Positions 43,188 through 55,628 are shown, numbered from the stretch's first letter. The stretch: DNA of 64,000 nucleotides from Phaseolus vulgaris (GCF_000499845.2 NC_023759.2:40157172-40221171); one strand, 5' to 3'. Made by a program: numbers and translations. Notes: generated from the sequence alone by a model not told the origin.

Positions 43188-46100
43188 GAAATCCTCGTTG
43201 TTAGGCATCATTTAAGAAGGACAACAATCTAGTGAACTTGGTACTCTCTCTCTCTCTCTCTCTCCCTGTAGTTGCGGGTGCACCTGTGTGTTGGCGTAGG
43301 GTAGGGTGGGTTACAAGGGTGTGTTATGCATACAGGCAAACGTTATAGGTGCCTTGAGTACATTGGTGCAGAAAACAAAACTGGATAGTATTTATTGATA
43401 TAATAAATACAAAAATCGTTTAATTCTTGTTTTTTGAAGGAATTGGAAATATTTAATTGGGGGTGATAAATGCTCTCTCTCTAGTGTCCTCAAGATACTT
43501 GCTTTTACCCTTTAATTTAATAGAAGCACTTACAAGGGTAGATTGGCTTGCTTTAGGTTTTAACATTCCACAACTATGCACTTTGAACAACTATGAAAGC
43601 TTACGCAGAATGATCTTTTGGTGACTGTCATGGTTGACACGTGACAAGTTTTGTTGTCTACTACTAGTATTCCCATATTGGAAATTAGAGATACCTAATA
43701 ATTTGTGTCTACAAAAGGATTTGTTTCAATTTGATGCTTGGAAGTTAGTGCCTGTTTGTTTCCTTCTAAATTCAATTTTTGTTGGACCCATTTTATTAGC
43801 TTTGTCCGCCTCTTGGCGTTTCCTAACGGCGATTTGAATTTATGGACTAGGGGAGCTGTAGGGGAAGAACGATACCACAGGATGTGGGTGTCAACGATGG
43901 ATCCTGGATTTTTCGACTTCCATCTTGTCCTTCTCCCTAATTGATGTTCTTCATTGTGGAATTTTCAATCTGGAGGACAATTGGAGGCTGGTTGTTATTT
44001 TAAAGTTGGCCTTTGTTTCCATATTTGCAATATTGTCAAAATATTGCTGTTTCATCGCGCAGGCTCCCCAAAAAAAAGAGAGGTTATTTTTCCTCGGCAC
44101 CAATCCATGTAATGCTGGCATTTATTTTTGGTTCTAATGCAGAAGAGGTCTTCAATTATGTATTTTGTACCCCTTTTAGTCAATTCGCAAATAAAATTAA
44201 GTAAACACTTCTTTGTTTACTTTCTATTAGTAATGGGTAATAGGAGATGGGCAGGTCACAGATCACTCTGTGATGAATGAACATGGCCAGTTGATCAAAC
44301 ACATTCCTATTCATGAGGGGTGACATCCTTGAAAAAATGTATAACTCGCACGCAGAGTGCAGTACACAAATTATGGAATTGATGTAATATTCTTCCCTGC
44401 TCGCTCCTAAACATGGAAAAATTATTGCAAGTTCCTATGGAGCTATATACCTGGGGGAAATATTTACTGTAATGTAATGAAATTGATCTCTTATCTCATG
44501 ACTTTCGAATGATTCGCATTGCAATATTTTGGTTTGGCGTGAGATAATTGAACCCTTTGGGTTTTTACAAAACAAGATGTAATTTTTAGTAGAGTTTCTT
44601 TTACATATTTCTGTAGGGTATATGTTCCTGCTACTTTATACTTTACTTATGTACCTCAATTTAAAATTGTACAATCTGAATAAAAAATTGCTTCTAAATT
44701 GTGTACAAGCATGTGACCTGTTTTCTCACTCCTCCCTCGTCTCTTTCATATTGGTCTACCTTCTTATTTCCTCGCGAGTGCCTTTCAGTTTGCCTCCTTG
44801 ATTACCCTGCATTGAAATTCCAATGAAAGAAAAACACCCCTAAAAGAAACGATCATTCTCTGTCATGGATGATGCAAAATGCAAAAAAAAAGAGTAAAAC
44901 CCATAACTCAGCCATTGAGTGCCAAAGGTTCAAGCTTTCCCTTCATAGAAATGAGTGTGTATTTAATAGGTTTTGGGAAACAACAGTAGATACTATACTA
45001 CTTATTTCTAAGCAGTTTGGAATCAAGGAATAAAACGTGGGAGAAAAGACGCGGTCTGAGTCATACCAAGCGGTCAGTTTTACTCTCACTTTGGACCATT
45101 TAATTTGGTTTGGTTTGGTTTGGGATAAAAAAAGCGTATAACTTTTATGGAAAATAATCAGAAATATATTCACTATCACTGTTTTTACTGACACATGAGA
45201 CATTTAGTTAATAAAAGGGCATATCTATTTTTTACTTCCGGATAAAAGTAAAAAATGACTTTTAGAATGTAAAATATTTTTAAATAAAAAAAATTCACAT
45301 TGTATACTTTGGAAATCTAAAATGACTTCTAAATGTACAACTCGAAATATTTTTGGATTAGACAATACAAAAAAAATACATTTTTAACATTCAAATTGCA
45401 TAATAAAAAAAACAAAATGAAAATTTTCATATTTGTAAGGTTGTAAAAGAAAAAGTATGAGCTGCAAAATAAAAATCCTAAACTTTCTCCACTTAACTCC
45501 AACCCTTCCTACAAGAAAAACCATATCCTAAAAGAAGAAAAAATGTAATTTCAATTTCTTCTGAAAAAAAGGCCTAATTAGAGGATGTTTAAATTCAAAA
45601 GATGATTTTTTTAGACTTTTACAAATTGATTTATGAAAGTTTCTGAATCATTGTAGTTATAGTTTGTTGGTTGAGCAAAAGTTTATATATTTTATAGGAG
45701 TATTAAGTGAGAAATTTTGATGGTAAGTATTTTATTGCACAAACAAACGTCATGATGATAAGTGCTCACAGAGTTAAGAATATAGAATAGGATTGTGAAT
45801 AAGTATTTATAGATCTCTTAGACGACAACTTTTGGATTGGTAGTATGATTATCATTTATTGCTTCATAAATAGTCGATCAGTAAAGGCTCGTTGAGTAGA
45901 ACGTTTTATTCATAATTGTTATTGATGATAATGAAAGCTCAATTATGGAATGTACATAGTTATCTAAGTTTTTTGACATTCTCAGCCTTGTGACGGGTAG
46001 GTATAATATGTAATTATTAGAAAAAAAATAAAATGGACAATATCAACTTAAGTATATTTTAAATACTAAAAAATTACAATATAATATAAGTGTCTAATTG

Positions 46101-46400
46101 CAAATAAAATGTGGACGAAGATAATGCTTTGGAATATGATTAATTGAATTGCAAAACAAAATGTGATTGATAAAATATATATTGAAATATTAATAAAATA
46201 TCTCCTGTAACATGGAATGGAGGAGGAATGGAGGAGGGGTGCCAAGGACATGGAATGTAGCCAATTTGCGATTTTATTATAGTTAGTTGTGTTTCATCTG
46301 AAGTTTTTTCTTTTGCATACATTTCTCAGAAACTAAATATTGTGTTATTTTTGTTGCAAAATAAAGAAGAAGTATCATTCTGATCTGTGTTATGCTAAGG
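43188..46400. other. Intergenic region downstream of the F-box gene
   Basis: Starts with the 3' untranslated region, which has a (CT)n tract at 43244-43264. The rest is AT-rich. ORFs at 43634-44204 and 44943-45203 have no recognisable family or splice context and are judged spurious. Confidence 0.5.
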
Positions 46401-46410
46401 TGGGCATTCG

Positions 46411-46981
46411 TACCAAAACCATGGTAGGATTTTCACCCACCATGGTGTCGAGCAGAGTCTCGGCCCAAAAAATCATGGACTGGTTTTCACCCTCCATGGT
46501 GCCAATCTAAAAGGTTCGATCCAATACCAAAACCATGGTAGGGTTTTCACCCACCATGGTGTCGAGTAGAGTCTCAGCCCAAAAAATCATGGACTGGTTT
46601 TCACCCTCAATGTTGCCGACTTAAAAGGTTCGGTCCAATACCAAAACCATGATAGGGTTTTCACCCTCCATGGTGTTGAGCGGAGTCTCGACCCAAAAAA
46701 CCATGGACTGGTGTTCACCTTCCATGGTGCCGATTTAAAAAGATCGTTCTAATACCAAAACCATGATAGGGTTTTCACCCACCATGGTGTTGAGCAGAGT
46801 CTCGACCCAAAAAACCATGGACTGGTTTTCACCCTCCATGGTGCCGACTTAAAAAGATCGGTCCAATACCAAAACCATGGTAGGGTTTTCACCCACCATG
46901 GTGTCGAGCAGAGTCTTGGCCCAAAAAATCATGGACTGGTTTTCACCCTTCATGATGCCGACTTAAAAAGGACAGGTAAAT
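46411..46981. repeat. Minisatellite, five copies of 114-115 bp
   Basis: ACCAAAACCAT(G/A)(G/A)TAGG-led units start at about 46411, 46526, 46640, 46754 and 46868. Each unit is two related halves of about 57 bp, one with GGTTTTCACCCACCATGGTG and TCGAGCAGAGTCTCGGCCC, the other with ATGGACTGGTTTTCACCCTC. CCATGG palindromes recur. No protein is encoded. Confidence 0.93.
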
Positions 46982-47672
46982 TATGACTAAAATGTTTTCA
47001 GTTAGACAGTATCAAGTTTATAATTAATTAGACATAGTCAGCAATAGGATGACCAATACTTAACTTACGTAAGAAAAGTTCAAATAGTAGAGATAGTAGT
47101 TAAAGGCAACAATGTAAATAACATAGTGGGCATAACAATTATAGTTGTTAAAACAACAAAATAGGACTACAAATTTAAGTTAAAGTTAAAAAGCAAAATA
47201 CTTAAGAGATCGGTCAGAGTCATGCAGAAGTCTGGAGAGGTTCTTCTTCATCAACAAGTTGCTCGTCAACCACGCTTTTGAATGGGTCCATAGGAGAAGT
47301 GATAATTTGAATAATAGCCAGTAGGAGGACGACACGTGGATCTGGGAAGGTGAAACGGTCAGATTATGGGACGCAAGACATAACGCATTTAATGAGGGGT
47401 TGTGGAAAAGGCACAAGCTCGAAGGCCGATAGTGAAAGGGATCTACAATAGCCTTCTTTGCTTGCGCATAAGGCTACATGTTGGGTTATGGGCCTGGGCC
47501 GATCCTTTATTAAGTGTGAAGGAGGCCGATCTAAATATAGCGGGTGTAGTCCAACCTGGCGATCGAGTACAATTTGAAGCCAGTAGTAGCCTTATCTGCT
47601 TGCACATAAGGCTGGGGGCATGTTGGGTTATGGGCCTGGACCGACCCACCATCAATAAGGCAGGAATCCGAT

Positions 47673-47681
47673 CTACATGAA
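47673..47681. repeat. Left 9-bp target-site duplication (CTACATGAA)
   Basis: Identical to 48259-48267. A 9-bp duplication is typical of Mutator-like elements. Confidence 0.85.
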
Positions 47682-48258
47682 GGAAGTTTCTTCCTGCACC
47701 CCTACATTTTTCTTCTTGCACCCCCACAAAGTTATGCAGAGATCAAACTATCCCTATTATTTTTTAAAAATCCTAAAATGCACTTGAACTGTATTTAATT
47801 TTTTGCATTCTGGATTATGAAATCTGGAAAAATTTTGGATTGGCACTTTCAGTAAAATTTCGGATCCACCAATCCATAATTCAAAATATACATTTCACAT
47901 TGAAAAATCCATCATTCAAAAAAAACATTCTGGATCCACTAATCCGTAACAAAAATATGCATTCTGGATCAGAAATCTATAATTAAAAAAAGCATTCCGG
48001 ATCCACCAATCCGAAACAAAATTAGGCTTCCGAATTCAGTAATCTAGAAATCAATAATTTATGCAAAATTTGCTTCCATAACACTTCCTCATCCGAAAAA
48101 AAAAATGATTCAGTTCCAGATTGATGAATCCATAGCACACTCCCGATTTTCAGTAACCACAGTGTCCTTTTTCAAATAAAAGGTCAAGGCCAGTTTCAAA
48201 ATTTAGAAAATTGTGAGGGTGCAGGAAGAAAAACATAGGGGTGCAGGAAGAAGAAGCC
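47682..48258. mobile_element. Mutator-like MITE (577 bp) with long terminal inverted repeats
   Basis: The left end GGAAGTTTCTTCCTGCACCC and the right end, reversed, GGCTTCTTCTTCCTGCACCC continue as inverted repeats for about 46 bp (TTTTTCTTC(T/C)TGCACCC(C/T)CAC). Perfect 9-bp duplications flank them. The interior has several similar blocks with GGATCCAC(C/T)AATCC and no transposase, so it depends on a MULE transposase elsewhere. Confidence 0.88.
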
Positions 48259-48267
48259 CTACATGAA
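48259..48267. repeat. Right 9-bp target-site duplication (CTACATGAA)
   Basis: Exact copy of 47673-47681. Confidence 0.85.
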
Positions 48268-49110
48268 TAATACAATGGAAATAGCGTGAAACATGAGATC
48301 TTGATTAATTAGCATTAACCAACATTAATCAGGTAGTAAAGAGAAAATCATAATGACAGACACGAGGTTAAGACTGACTCCATATATACTAGGTAAAACC
48401 TCACAGATAGGGAGATCTCAATTTAAGTTAAGAGCACACTTGTTCTTTATTACCTTGAATGTTTTGGGTTTAGGTCGTCTATTAGTCGGTCTATAACCGA
48501 TTTTAAAAAGGAACACATGATTTCTTACTCATCAAATGAATGAGTTTGTTTTGATACATTGGGAGACAACCAATTATTTTATAAAGACTCATTAAACACT
48601 AAATTTACTTATTCAAAAGCAAAGTTTATTTTTTAGTTGAGAAATAAACTTCTGATAAATTTTAAAAACATATTTTCAAGTAACAATTTTAATCTAACTT
48701 CTTACACTTGTAAATTCTTGTTATTAATCTTACTAAAATGGCTGAAGAGAGTGAATTCATTGACGTGGCTTGTGTTTTTCAACCTTGTACTTAGTTTTCA
48801 GTGAACTTTTTATTTATTTTAATCGGCGTTTAAGCGAGGATTAATTAAGGTAGGTGATTTTGATAGCTCTAACTTGTAAAATATGTTTTAACACATCTTT
48901 CTGGCATAATTGATTTAGTTATAAATTTGATTAAAAACCACAAAATTAGTATCTGTTAAGTAAAATTATGTAAAAATAAAATAGTATGGGTAGTATTTTC
49001 CGAGAAAAAAGAAGAAGAAAGTGAATAAATTCAGAAATTCAATGTCCTTTTATTACAGGGTTTGCAGTTGCAGAAAGAAAGTAGTAACTGTTGTGAGTAA
49101 TTTTAAAACG

Positions 49111-51267
49111 ATGATAGCACTCGTGTCGGTGTTGCCGTATCCACTCTCCAATCGATTATCCACACAAACCCAAAATCCCAATTCGCATAACCGTTTTCCT
49201 TCTTCCTTCTCTTTCCTCACATCCTTCCCCAACAAAACCATCGTCTTTGGCGTCAATCCCAGCGACTCCAAAGACCCATCTTTCTTCGACGAAAATGGCG
49301 CCGTCAACGACATGGAGGGTTACCTCAACCACCTCTCCCTCGAATACGACTCTGTTTGGGACACCAAACCCTCTTGGTTGGTTACCTTCCCCAATTATTT
49401 CAATAAAATGTCTTTTTAATCCCTATTTTGTACATTGATATTGGACTTTGAAAGCATAATTTAACATTTTTTTTGGTGTTTAGTGACACTTCGTTATTGG
49501 TGGTTGATTGCTTATCCTTTTTGATATTTTGTTTAGGTGTCAACCCTGGACAATTGCGCTCACTGGTGTAGCATTCATTGCCATTAGTTGGTTAATTTTG
49601 AATTCTCTGTTAGTCACTTCGCTTGTATCGTCGCTAATATTTGCATGGTGGTACATTTTTCTCTATTCTTATCCCAAGGTTTGTCAGCATTCTGTTATCT
49701 ATGTTACATTTTTTAATCTTTTTCTTTTGTTTTTCATGACATGGTTCTTTGTTTGCTTTTTGCGGTCCAGGGTATAAAATTAAGAGAGAACACATGATTG
49801 ACCATGTTTTTCTACAAGCATTTATCAGGGATAAAAATAAGACAAAAAAGATTGAATGATTTTTTCTATAATTATGGAGAAATCAATTTTAGCTTTTCTT
49901 TTTATTTTCTTTCCCTAAGTGTGTCTGAAGAAATTCGTCTAGACTTTACATTAGCTTGACATCAGGTGAAGTTTTGTGAATCTCTGGCAAGGGATACTGC
50001 ACACTTTTTTTTATCTTAAACAAGTAAAGGAAGTTAATATAATATATGAAAGGTATTCACTGTACTATTTTTCATACACTTGAAAGGAATTAGTGTATGA
50101 TAAAAAAAATTAAAAGGCTTGTGACATCTCACAAAACTTCTAAAAGTGCCTATATAATTTGCCAAAAGTTCTTTGCCTGTTAGGGGGGGAACATGTGGTT
50201 AGTGTTTGAGTCTGAGCTTATGAATCTTCGATTCAGTGGGATTTTGAGATTACCCTAATGTTTTTCTTTTGTTGATGGAACATGCGTAGTGATTAAAATT
50301 TCATGTCGTTTTACCCCCTCATAGATACCTGCCAGATTTTAGTCACAGGCGTTCAGCGTGCTTAGGGAATGAAGCATCAAGTTTGGTTTATGTAGTGATT
50401 TGTTCAGGTCTTGTTTCTTTAATAACAACTGATGTTGATATTGTTCATGTGTGTTTCTCGAAACTAGAGATAATGATATAGATATATTACCAAGAAATGA
50501 ACATGTGTGGATGAGTTTTTCTACAAATTTCTTCTAGAAAAGAAAAATAAGAAAAAAAATTGCGAGTAATTTTGTCTAAGCTAAAATTAATTTTTGCATG
50601 AACTAATTTAAAGAAGGTTTCTTATCATCCAAACACTCTGCATGTTCTACATGGCATTAGCGTTTGCATTTGAGAAAGTTATGTGGAGTGTGGAGGTTCT
50701 ACTGTGTTTACATTCAGTACTCCCTTTTATTTCAGAAGTTATATTCATCTCTTTTTGTATTTGATTATCATTACACTTAAAAGTTACTGTATGTGAAGTA
50801 GAGGAGTGATTATTAAAGTTGCTTAAATATGCAACTACAGGTTGTTTAAGCTTAAAAAATTCAAATTTTCAAGTCAAAATGAGGGTTCTCTTGTGTGTGA
50901 GTTGAGAAATAAAATAGAACTCTGATAATAACAAAAACAAGTAAAGAATTCAATTGAGTTCTTAATTGGAAATTAGTATCTCTAAATTCTATATGATAAC
51001 AAGACATCTATTAAAAGAGAATTAAGAATCTAGATTGAATTTTTGTATTGAAAATACTCTGGCTTTTCAAATGAGAACAACGTGAAGTAAGTAGGGCTAA
51101 ACCTCATGAGGCTAGTGTAATTTTCAAATGCTTTTGCAGTAATTTTCAGTAAGATTAATGTAATATTTCTTGTTTGTTTTTAGGCATATTCAGAGATGAT
51201 TGCTGAGCGCAGAGAAAGAGTTACTAATGGTGTTGAAGACACATTTGGTCAAAGGAAGAATCAGTGA
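49111..51267 (+). CDS. DAC: DAC-like thylakoid protein (cytochrome b6f accumulation), 3 exons
   Basis: Exons 49111-49376, 49537-49678, 51184-51267 give 492 nt (163 aa) with GT..AG introns and matching phases. The Ser/Asn-rich N-terminus (MIALVSVLPYPLSNRL) looks like a chloroplast transit peptide. The mature part has MEGYLNHLSLEYDSVWDTKP, two membrane segments (WTIALTGVAFIAISWLILNS and VTSLVSSLIFAWWYIFL, about residues 93-131) and the tail AYSEMIAERRERVTNGVEDT. This matches the plant DAC protein, a small thylakoid membrane protein needed for normal cytochrome b6f levels. An in-frame ATG at 49042 would add 23 residues; I chose 49111 because the upstream part does not look conserved. Confidence 0.85.
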
Positions 51268-52752
51268 TTAGTATTATTCTTACCCGAGTTGTATTCATCT
51301 TTTACGCCTCCTTTCCTTGCTCTGTGCCTCTGCTTGTATTTGTATATTCAATTACTGAATAGTACACGTTGTGGTTTAGGCTTCATTCGTATTACTGCCA
51401 ATTGACTTGGAGATAACAGGGTAATGTACAAGTCTTGAACTAACACTCTGTATAATAAATATTTGACCTTGTCTTCTTACACTGGACGCGCATGCGTTAT
51501 GATTTGGTTAAATTTGAGAATTGTTCCCTCAATCTGAAAATATCTTTCTGTCAGAACTAAGAAGCATTTATCTTTACAAAAGCTTCGGTCAGAGGTACGA
51601 AACATTAGTTATTGTTAAAAAAAAATGTGTTGTTAGCTTATGTATTGTACCAAAAGTCGTCCAGAATTTATTCAGATTTAGAAGAGGGATAAAGACGGAT
51701 AATTCACCAAAAAAAACTTTCGTAAGATTTTATTCATCTGATGAAAAGTTAAAAGCGAAAGAAGTGGGAAGGACTTTTCATTGGGAAAACATAGTCAAAC
51801 AATTTGTTGCAGAGTCCACCATCATGAACGTTCAAGTATCATGCCATCAATAAAGTCGAAGGCAAAATAATTTCCAAGTCATTTCTTTTTTCCAGGAGCA
51901 GTACTCGGGGAAACTAGTTGAAAATTACCAACACAAAGAACATTGAGATTAAAGTTGTCCCTTTGTACATCAAAAGGAGAAGTTTTAAGCAAAATAAATG
52001 GAGTTTGCAAACAGGTCTTTTAAGACACTCACCCTATAGTACTTAACCATCAGAATTTGGAGTGAAAAAAATAAGTTTGGCAAATTGGGTATGAATAGAA
52101 AAAGATTCTCAAAAGGTTGATGGAAACTTGGCCATTTTCTTCCGGGTTGTGAGAGTTAAGCTATCAGAAAGAACTTAGTCTTGTTCAAAAGGTCAAATCT
52201 TGTGCTATTGTTTTGGGGTGGTTGTTGAAAATGGAAATCAAAATCAAAATCAAACATTTGAAGCCCGAGCTTAAAGTTAAACGTCAGAACTGAAAGTCCA
52301 TCACAGGAGTCAAAATCATGATATTGTTTCTGGGTGATCGTTGAAAATGGAAAACATTTGAAGCTTAGGTTTCAAGTTAATCAAAGTTTATATACCGTGT
52401 TTGTTATTTTTCTTACAAACTGAAATTCCTCGACAGTGATACCACCAAAAAGGTTTTGTTCCACGCACCTTTCAGCTCTTATTAAACCATATATTTAATG
52501 ACTAATTTCAGCAAGAAACAGATTCAGAGATTTAGAAACCGAAGGAGGTATTCCAGAAGTTCTAATGGAAGGAACATGGAGGACTAGTGGTATATACAGG
52601 CAATTGAATTAAATAGAAGAAGAAAAAGAGAAAGTACTAAGGCAAAAAAAGACGAGTTTGAGTTTCATGTACTTTGATCACATGATTGCTGAAAACTGTG
52701 TGGCTGGCAATACCAGTTTAGCAAGAATAAGATTTAATAACTCCTATATTGA
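51268..52752. other. Intergenic region between DAC and the DUF868 gene
   Basis: Begins with the DAC 3' flank. A plus-strand 110-codon frame at 51521-51853 (MFPQSENIFLSEL...) is unrecognised and unlikely to be a gene. Around 52190-52385 a block with TTGTTGAAAATGGAAA and AACATTTGAAGC occurs twice, suggesting an old duplication. Confidence 0.45.
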
Positions 52753-53658
52753 CTACTCATTTCTCCAAGCATACAAAATGAGAGAGAATCCAAGACCTTG
52801 CAACTGGGAATCCCTGAACTGCTGAGAGTAAGCCCATGTGAGAACAGAAGGATCAGAAACAGATTGGCTTGCGAACATCTTCTCAGTTGAAATGCAAGTT
52901 TGGAACATAAACACTGCATTTCCCATGGCATTTCCAAAGAGCCAATTATGTACATCCCAAAACACTTCCACTGGTAGGCCATCCACCAAAATAGTGTGAT
53001 TGCCCCGGAACTTCCACTTGAGTTGCTTCACCTGCATCACTGTCTTGCTATCAATTCGGATCACAAGGCATGGATCATTAGGCCCAAGTGTGTCACACTC
53101 AATTCTCACATCATGAACTTGGCCCTTGTCGCAAAACTGAGCCCTTGCACCATAAAACTTCTTGCCAAAAACGTGCTCTCTCTTTGCAATAAAAACGGCT
53201 TCAGAGTGAGCACAAGCATAGTCACTATCAATCTTCTTGCATGCCTCCTTTTTCAGATCCCCAAGGAGTAAGACCATCTCTTGGTTGAACACAACAAGCA
53301 AGTAAAATCCCTCCAATGGTTCTGGCCCGGAACCAAATTTTGCACAGCTCAAGTCCCAAAGTATATCGATTTTGTTTGATTCAACCTCCAAATTCTTTGA
53401 CCCTTTTCTTTTTGAGAACAACCATGGCTTTATATCAACCTTGCAGAGGCAACTATTACCCAACTCATCTATTCCCACACTCAAGCCTTGTCCCATCAAA
53501 TATTTGGTCCAAGAGACAGTAATCAAGCATGAACGGCCTCCTAACTTACACTGATAGACACAAGTAACAGCATTTTGAGCTCCCCTTGTGGTACTTGAAT
53601 AGGAGGAATCTACAACCTGAACACCATTTTCTCCAAAGCAAGAAGGAAACTCCTTCAT
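52753..53658 (-). CDS. DUF868 family protein (301 aa, single exon)
   Basis: One uninterrupted frame from ATG 53658 to TGA 52753. It shows the DUF868 layout: NAVTCVYQCKLGGRSCLITV near the start, GLSVGIDELGNSCLCKVDIK, KIDILWDLSCAKFGSGPEP then EGFYLLVVFNQEMVLLLGDL, KREHVFGKKFYGARAQF, and VEVFWDVHNWLF toward the end. The length fits the usual 300 or so residues, and intronless members are common. The function is unknown, with no signal peptide or membrane helix seen. The upstream (higher-coordinate) leader has a GA-rich tract at 53819-53842. Confidence 0.9.
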   Translation of the reverse strand: MKEFPSCFGENGVQVVDSSYSSTTRGAQNAVTCVYQCKLGGRSCLITVSWTKYLMGQGLSVGIDELGNSCLCKVDIKPWLFSKRKGSKNLEVESNKIDILWDLSCAKFGSGPEPLEGFYLLVVFNQEMVLLLGDLKKEACKKIDSDYACAHSEAVFIAKREHVFGKKFYGARAQFCDKGQVHDVRIECDTLGPNDPCLVIRIDSKTVMQVKQLKWKFRGNHTILVDGLPVEVFWDVHNWLFGNAMGNAVFMFQTCISTEKMFASQSVSDPSVLTWAYSQQFRDSQLQGLGFSLILYAWRNE

Positions 53659-53818
53659 GGCAGCAGCAGCTAATTATCTGAACTTGTTTCCTGAAATCTG
53701 TTTTTTGTCACTTTATGAGCTGGAAAATTTCATGGCCTAAATTCTTCAAGATCAGCTAAAAAACTCTTCATTTTTCATCTGATTCAGTATTTGTTTAGAA
53801 TAGGATTGCAGAAGAGGA

Positions 53819-53842
53819 GGGAGAGAGAGAGACAGAGAGAGA
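53819..53842. repeat. GA-rich tract in the DUF868 5' leader
   Basis: GAGAGAGAGAGACAGAGAGA-like run about 160 bp upstream of the DUF868 ATG (minus strand). CT/GA tracts are common in plant 5' leaders and core promoters. Confidence 0.6.
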
Positions 53843-55284
53843 TTTGCTTTAGCTGTTAATTGTATGCTGAAATCCTAAAGTAGAAGCTGATTTGAGAAAT
53901 GGAAGGAACGGAAAGGAAGGCTAAGTAAAAGAGAATTTGCTTTTAGCACATGGGGTAACAAGGAAAGAGAAGGAATGGATAAAGCATAAAAGCCTGGAAT
54001 AGAATAAATAGAGTTTTACACCAAAAATAAAAAAAATAGAGAGTTGGTCAAAGCATGAAGTGTGGCATCTGGGTATGTATCTGCTTAAGAGTCTGGTTTT
54101 TGTTTTATACAAGCTCTCTCTCAATCTCTTCTAAATAAAAAAACATATAATGATGCCAACTCAATTTTTCAAAATTATAATTATGTCCCTGCTGAGAAGC
54201 AGTGACAATATTCAAAGTGTTTAAAATAATTGCCATAAAATAAAATGATTGAAATCATTAGCAATAAACGTAATATTTAAGAATGATATTCTATGTATCA
54301 CTTCGAAGTGTCTGTGAGCTGGTATAATTAGAGTGAGTATGAAAAGGACGAGACTAATTTAATTAAATGATAAAATACATAAATATGAAATGATATATTC
54401 AAGCAAGAAAATAAAAATATTTAATATTTAATAATTTTTCCATTCTTATTAAAAAAAAAATCTAAACTATCAAACCATTTGGCAATGAGCAATTGAGTTT
54501 TTGAATATTTAGGAAAAGTTTATTCAAAGTAACAGAAGACACTCACAGTGGGTAGTCATCATATTTTTGTAAAGTTACAAGAAAAAAAAATATCAACTTT
54601 GTTTCTAGTCCTCAACAATTATTTTGATGAAGGACTTTTTGTTATGGGAATACCATATATGAGGATAAAATAAACATTTAATGGTATTCTCTAGAAAAAA
54701 AAAAAGAAAAAAGAGAGGAGAATGAGTAAATACAGTGTATTTCGAGATGAAGATAAGGGAAGTGAAAGGTATTAATTAAGTGGGCACCTTCTCAATTGAA
54801 CCATTAATTGAGCACTAAGTATTCATCTCCAGAGTCCACTATCCAACCCCCAAAACGTGGCTTTTTTTTCCACAATTAGTGGGATCATCTCTGTTTAGAC
54901 ATCCAAAATTGATTTTTGACTTATTATGATCTCATAATCTTAGGAATTTAGACAAGTAATTTTAACATGGTGTTTCCTTTTTTTCTTTTAGTTACTTATA
55001 CAATTTTTTGTGATTTTTTATTGTATATGTGTCCCTCTTATATTTTATAATTATTTATTATCTGAATTTTATTTTTATGTTTTGTATTTTTTATAGTGCT
55101 TATCATATCGGATTATTAATAATATATATTTTTCTTTTTTAATATTAAAATAATTATAATTAATCATTTCAAAATGTTCCTCTCTAGATCACAGTTTGAT
55201 TAAAACATTTATCCAATTTCAATCCTTTAAGTATGCTTCCAACCTTTAGTGAACACTTTTACGGAACAAAGATCGAAAATTGTG
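53843..55284. other. AT-rich spacer upstream of DUF868
   Basis: Includes the probable DUF868 promoter. No other feature was recognised. Confidence 0.4.
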
Positions 55285-55628
55285 AGAGTTGTTGAAGATC
55301 CCACATCGATTAGAGATTAGAGCATTTCATAAGTGGATGCAAACCTCAATCTCATGAGTCAGTTTTATGGGGTTGAGTTAGGCTTAAAATCTACTTATTA
55401 ATATAATATCAGAGCCATTTCGAGAGCCATTTCGAGTCTATCCTAGCGAGTGTTTGTGTTGGGCCTATTGTGCTACCCGCTATCGAGCCGCTATCTGACC
55501 ACCTATAATATATAGTCCCGCGCATGAGTTGACAGTCTCAACGTGAGAGGGGTGTGTTGGAGATCCCACATCGATGAGCCGATTTTATGGGATTGAGTTA
55601 GACTTAAAACTCACTTCTTAATAAGAGT
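55285..55628 (+). mobile_element. Complete TRIM mini-retrotransposon with AGAGT target duplication
   Basis: AGAGT (55285-55289) precedes LTR 55290-55403, which begins TGTTGAAGATCCCACATCGA. PBS-like TAATATCAGAGCC (55404-55416) follows, then a short interior (TTGGGCCTATTGTGCTACCC) and a purine tract GAGAGGGG. LTR 55555-55623 (TGTTGGAGATCCCACATCGA, internally deleted) and AGAGT (55624-55628) close it. There is no coding capacity. It is the same family as 40456-40796. At 334 bp between duplications it fits terminal-repeat retrotransposons in miniature, mobilised by other elements' enzymes. Confidence 0.88.

Larger units (their letters stand above)
47170..48490. repeat. LTR-like repeat of unknown family, split by a MULE-type MITE
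   Basis: GC-richer than its surroundings. A block of about 138 bp beginning near 47449 (GCATAAGGCT, GTTGGGTTATGGGCCTGG) is repeated from 47588. After the MITE the sequence continues with a TATA-like CCATATATAC and LTR-leader-like text to about 48490. No coding region is attached, so this would be a solo LTR or fragment. The 92-codon frame 47402-47680 reads through the duplication and is not a gene. Confidence 0.35.

Noticed and set aside
43634..44204. Plus-strand ORFs downstream of the F-box gene
   Set aside because: Overlapping short frames in the 3' flank with no family resemblance, no splice context and a hydrophobic bias typical of T-rich DNA.
47402..47727. ORFs of 92 and 94 codons on both strands
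   Set aside because: Both read through the 138-bp duplicated block of an LTR-like repeat; the repeated protein segments are a by-product.
51521..51853. 110-codon plus-strand ORF after DAC
   Set aside because: Unrecognised; lies in DAC 3' flank, with no promoter or splice support. The Lys-rich end is plausible by chance in A-rich sequence.
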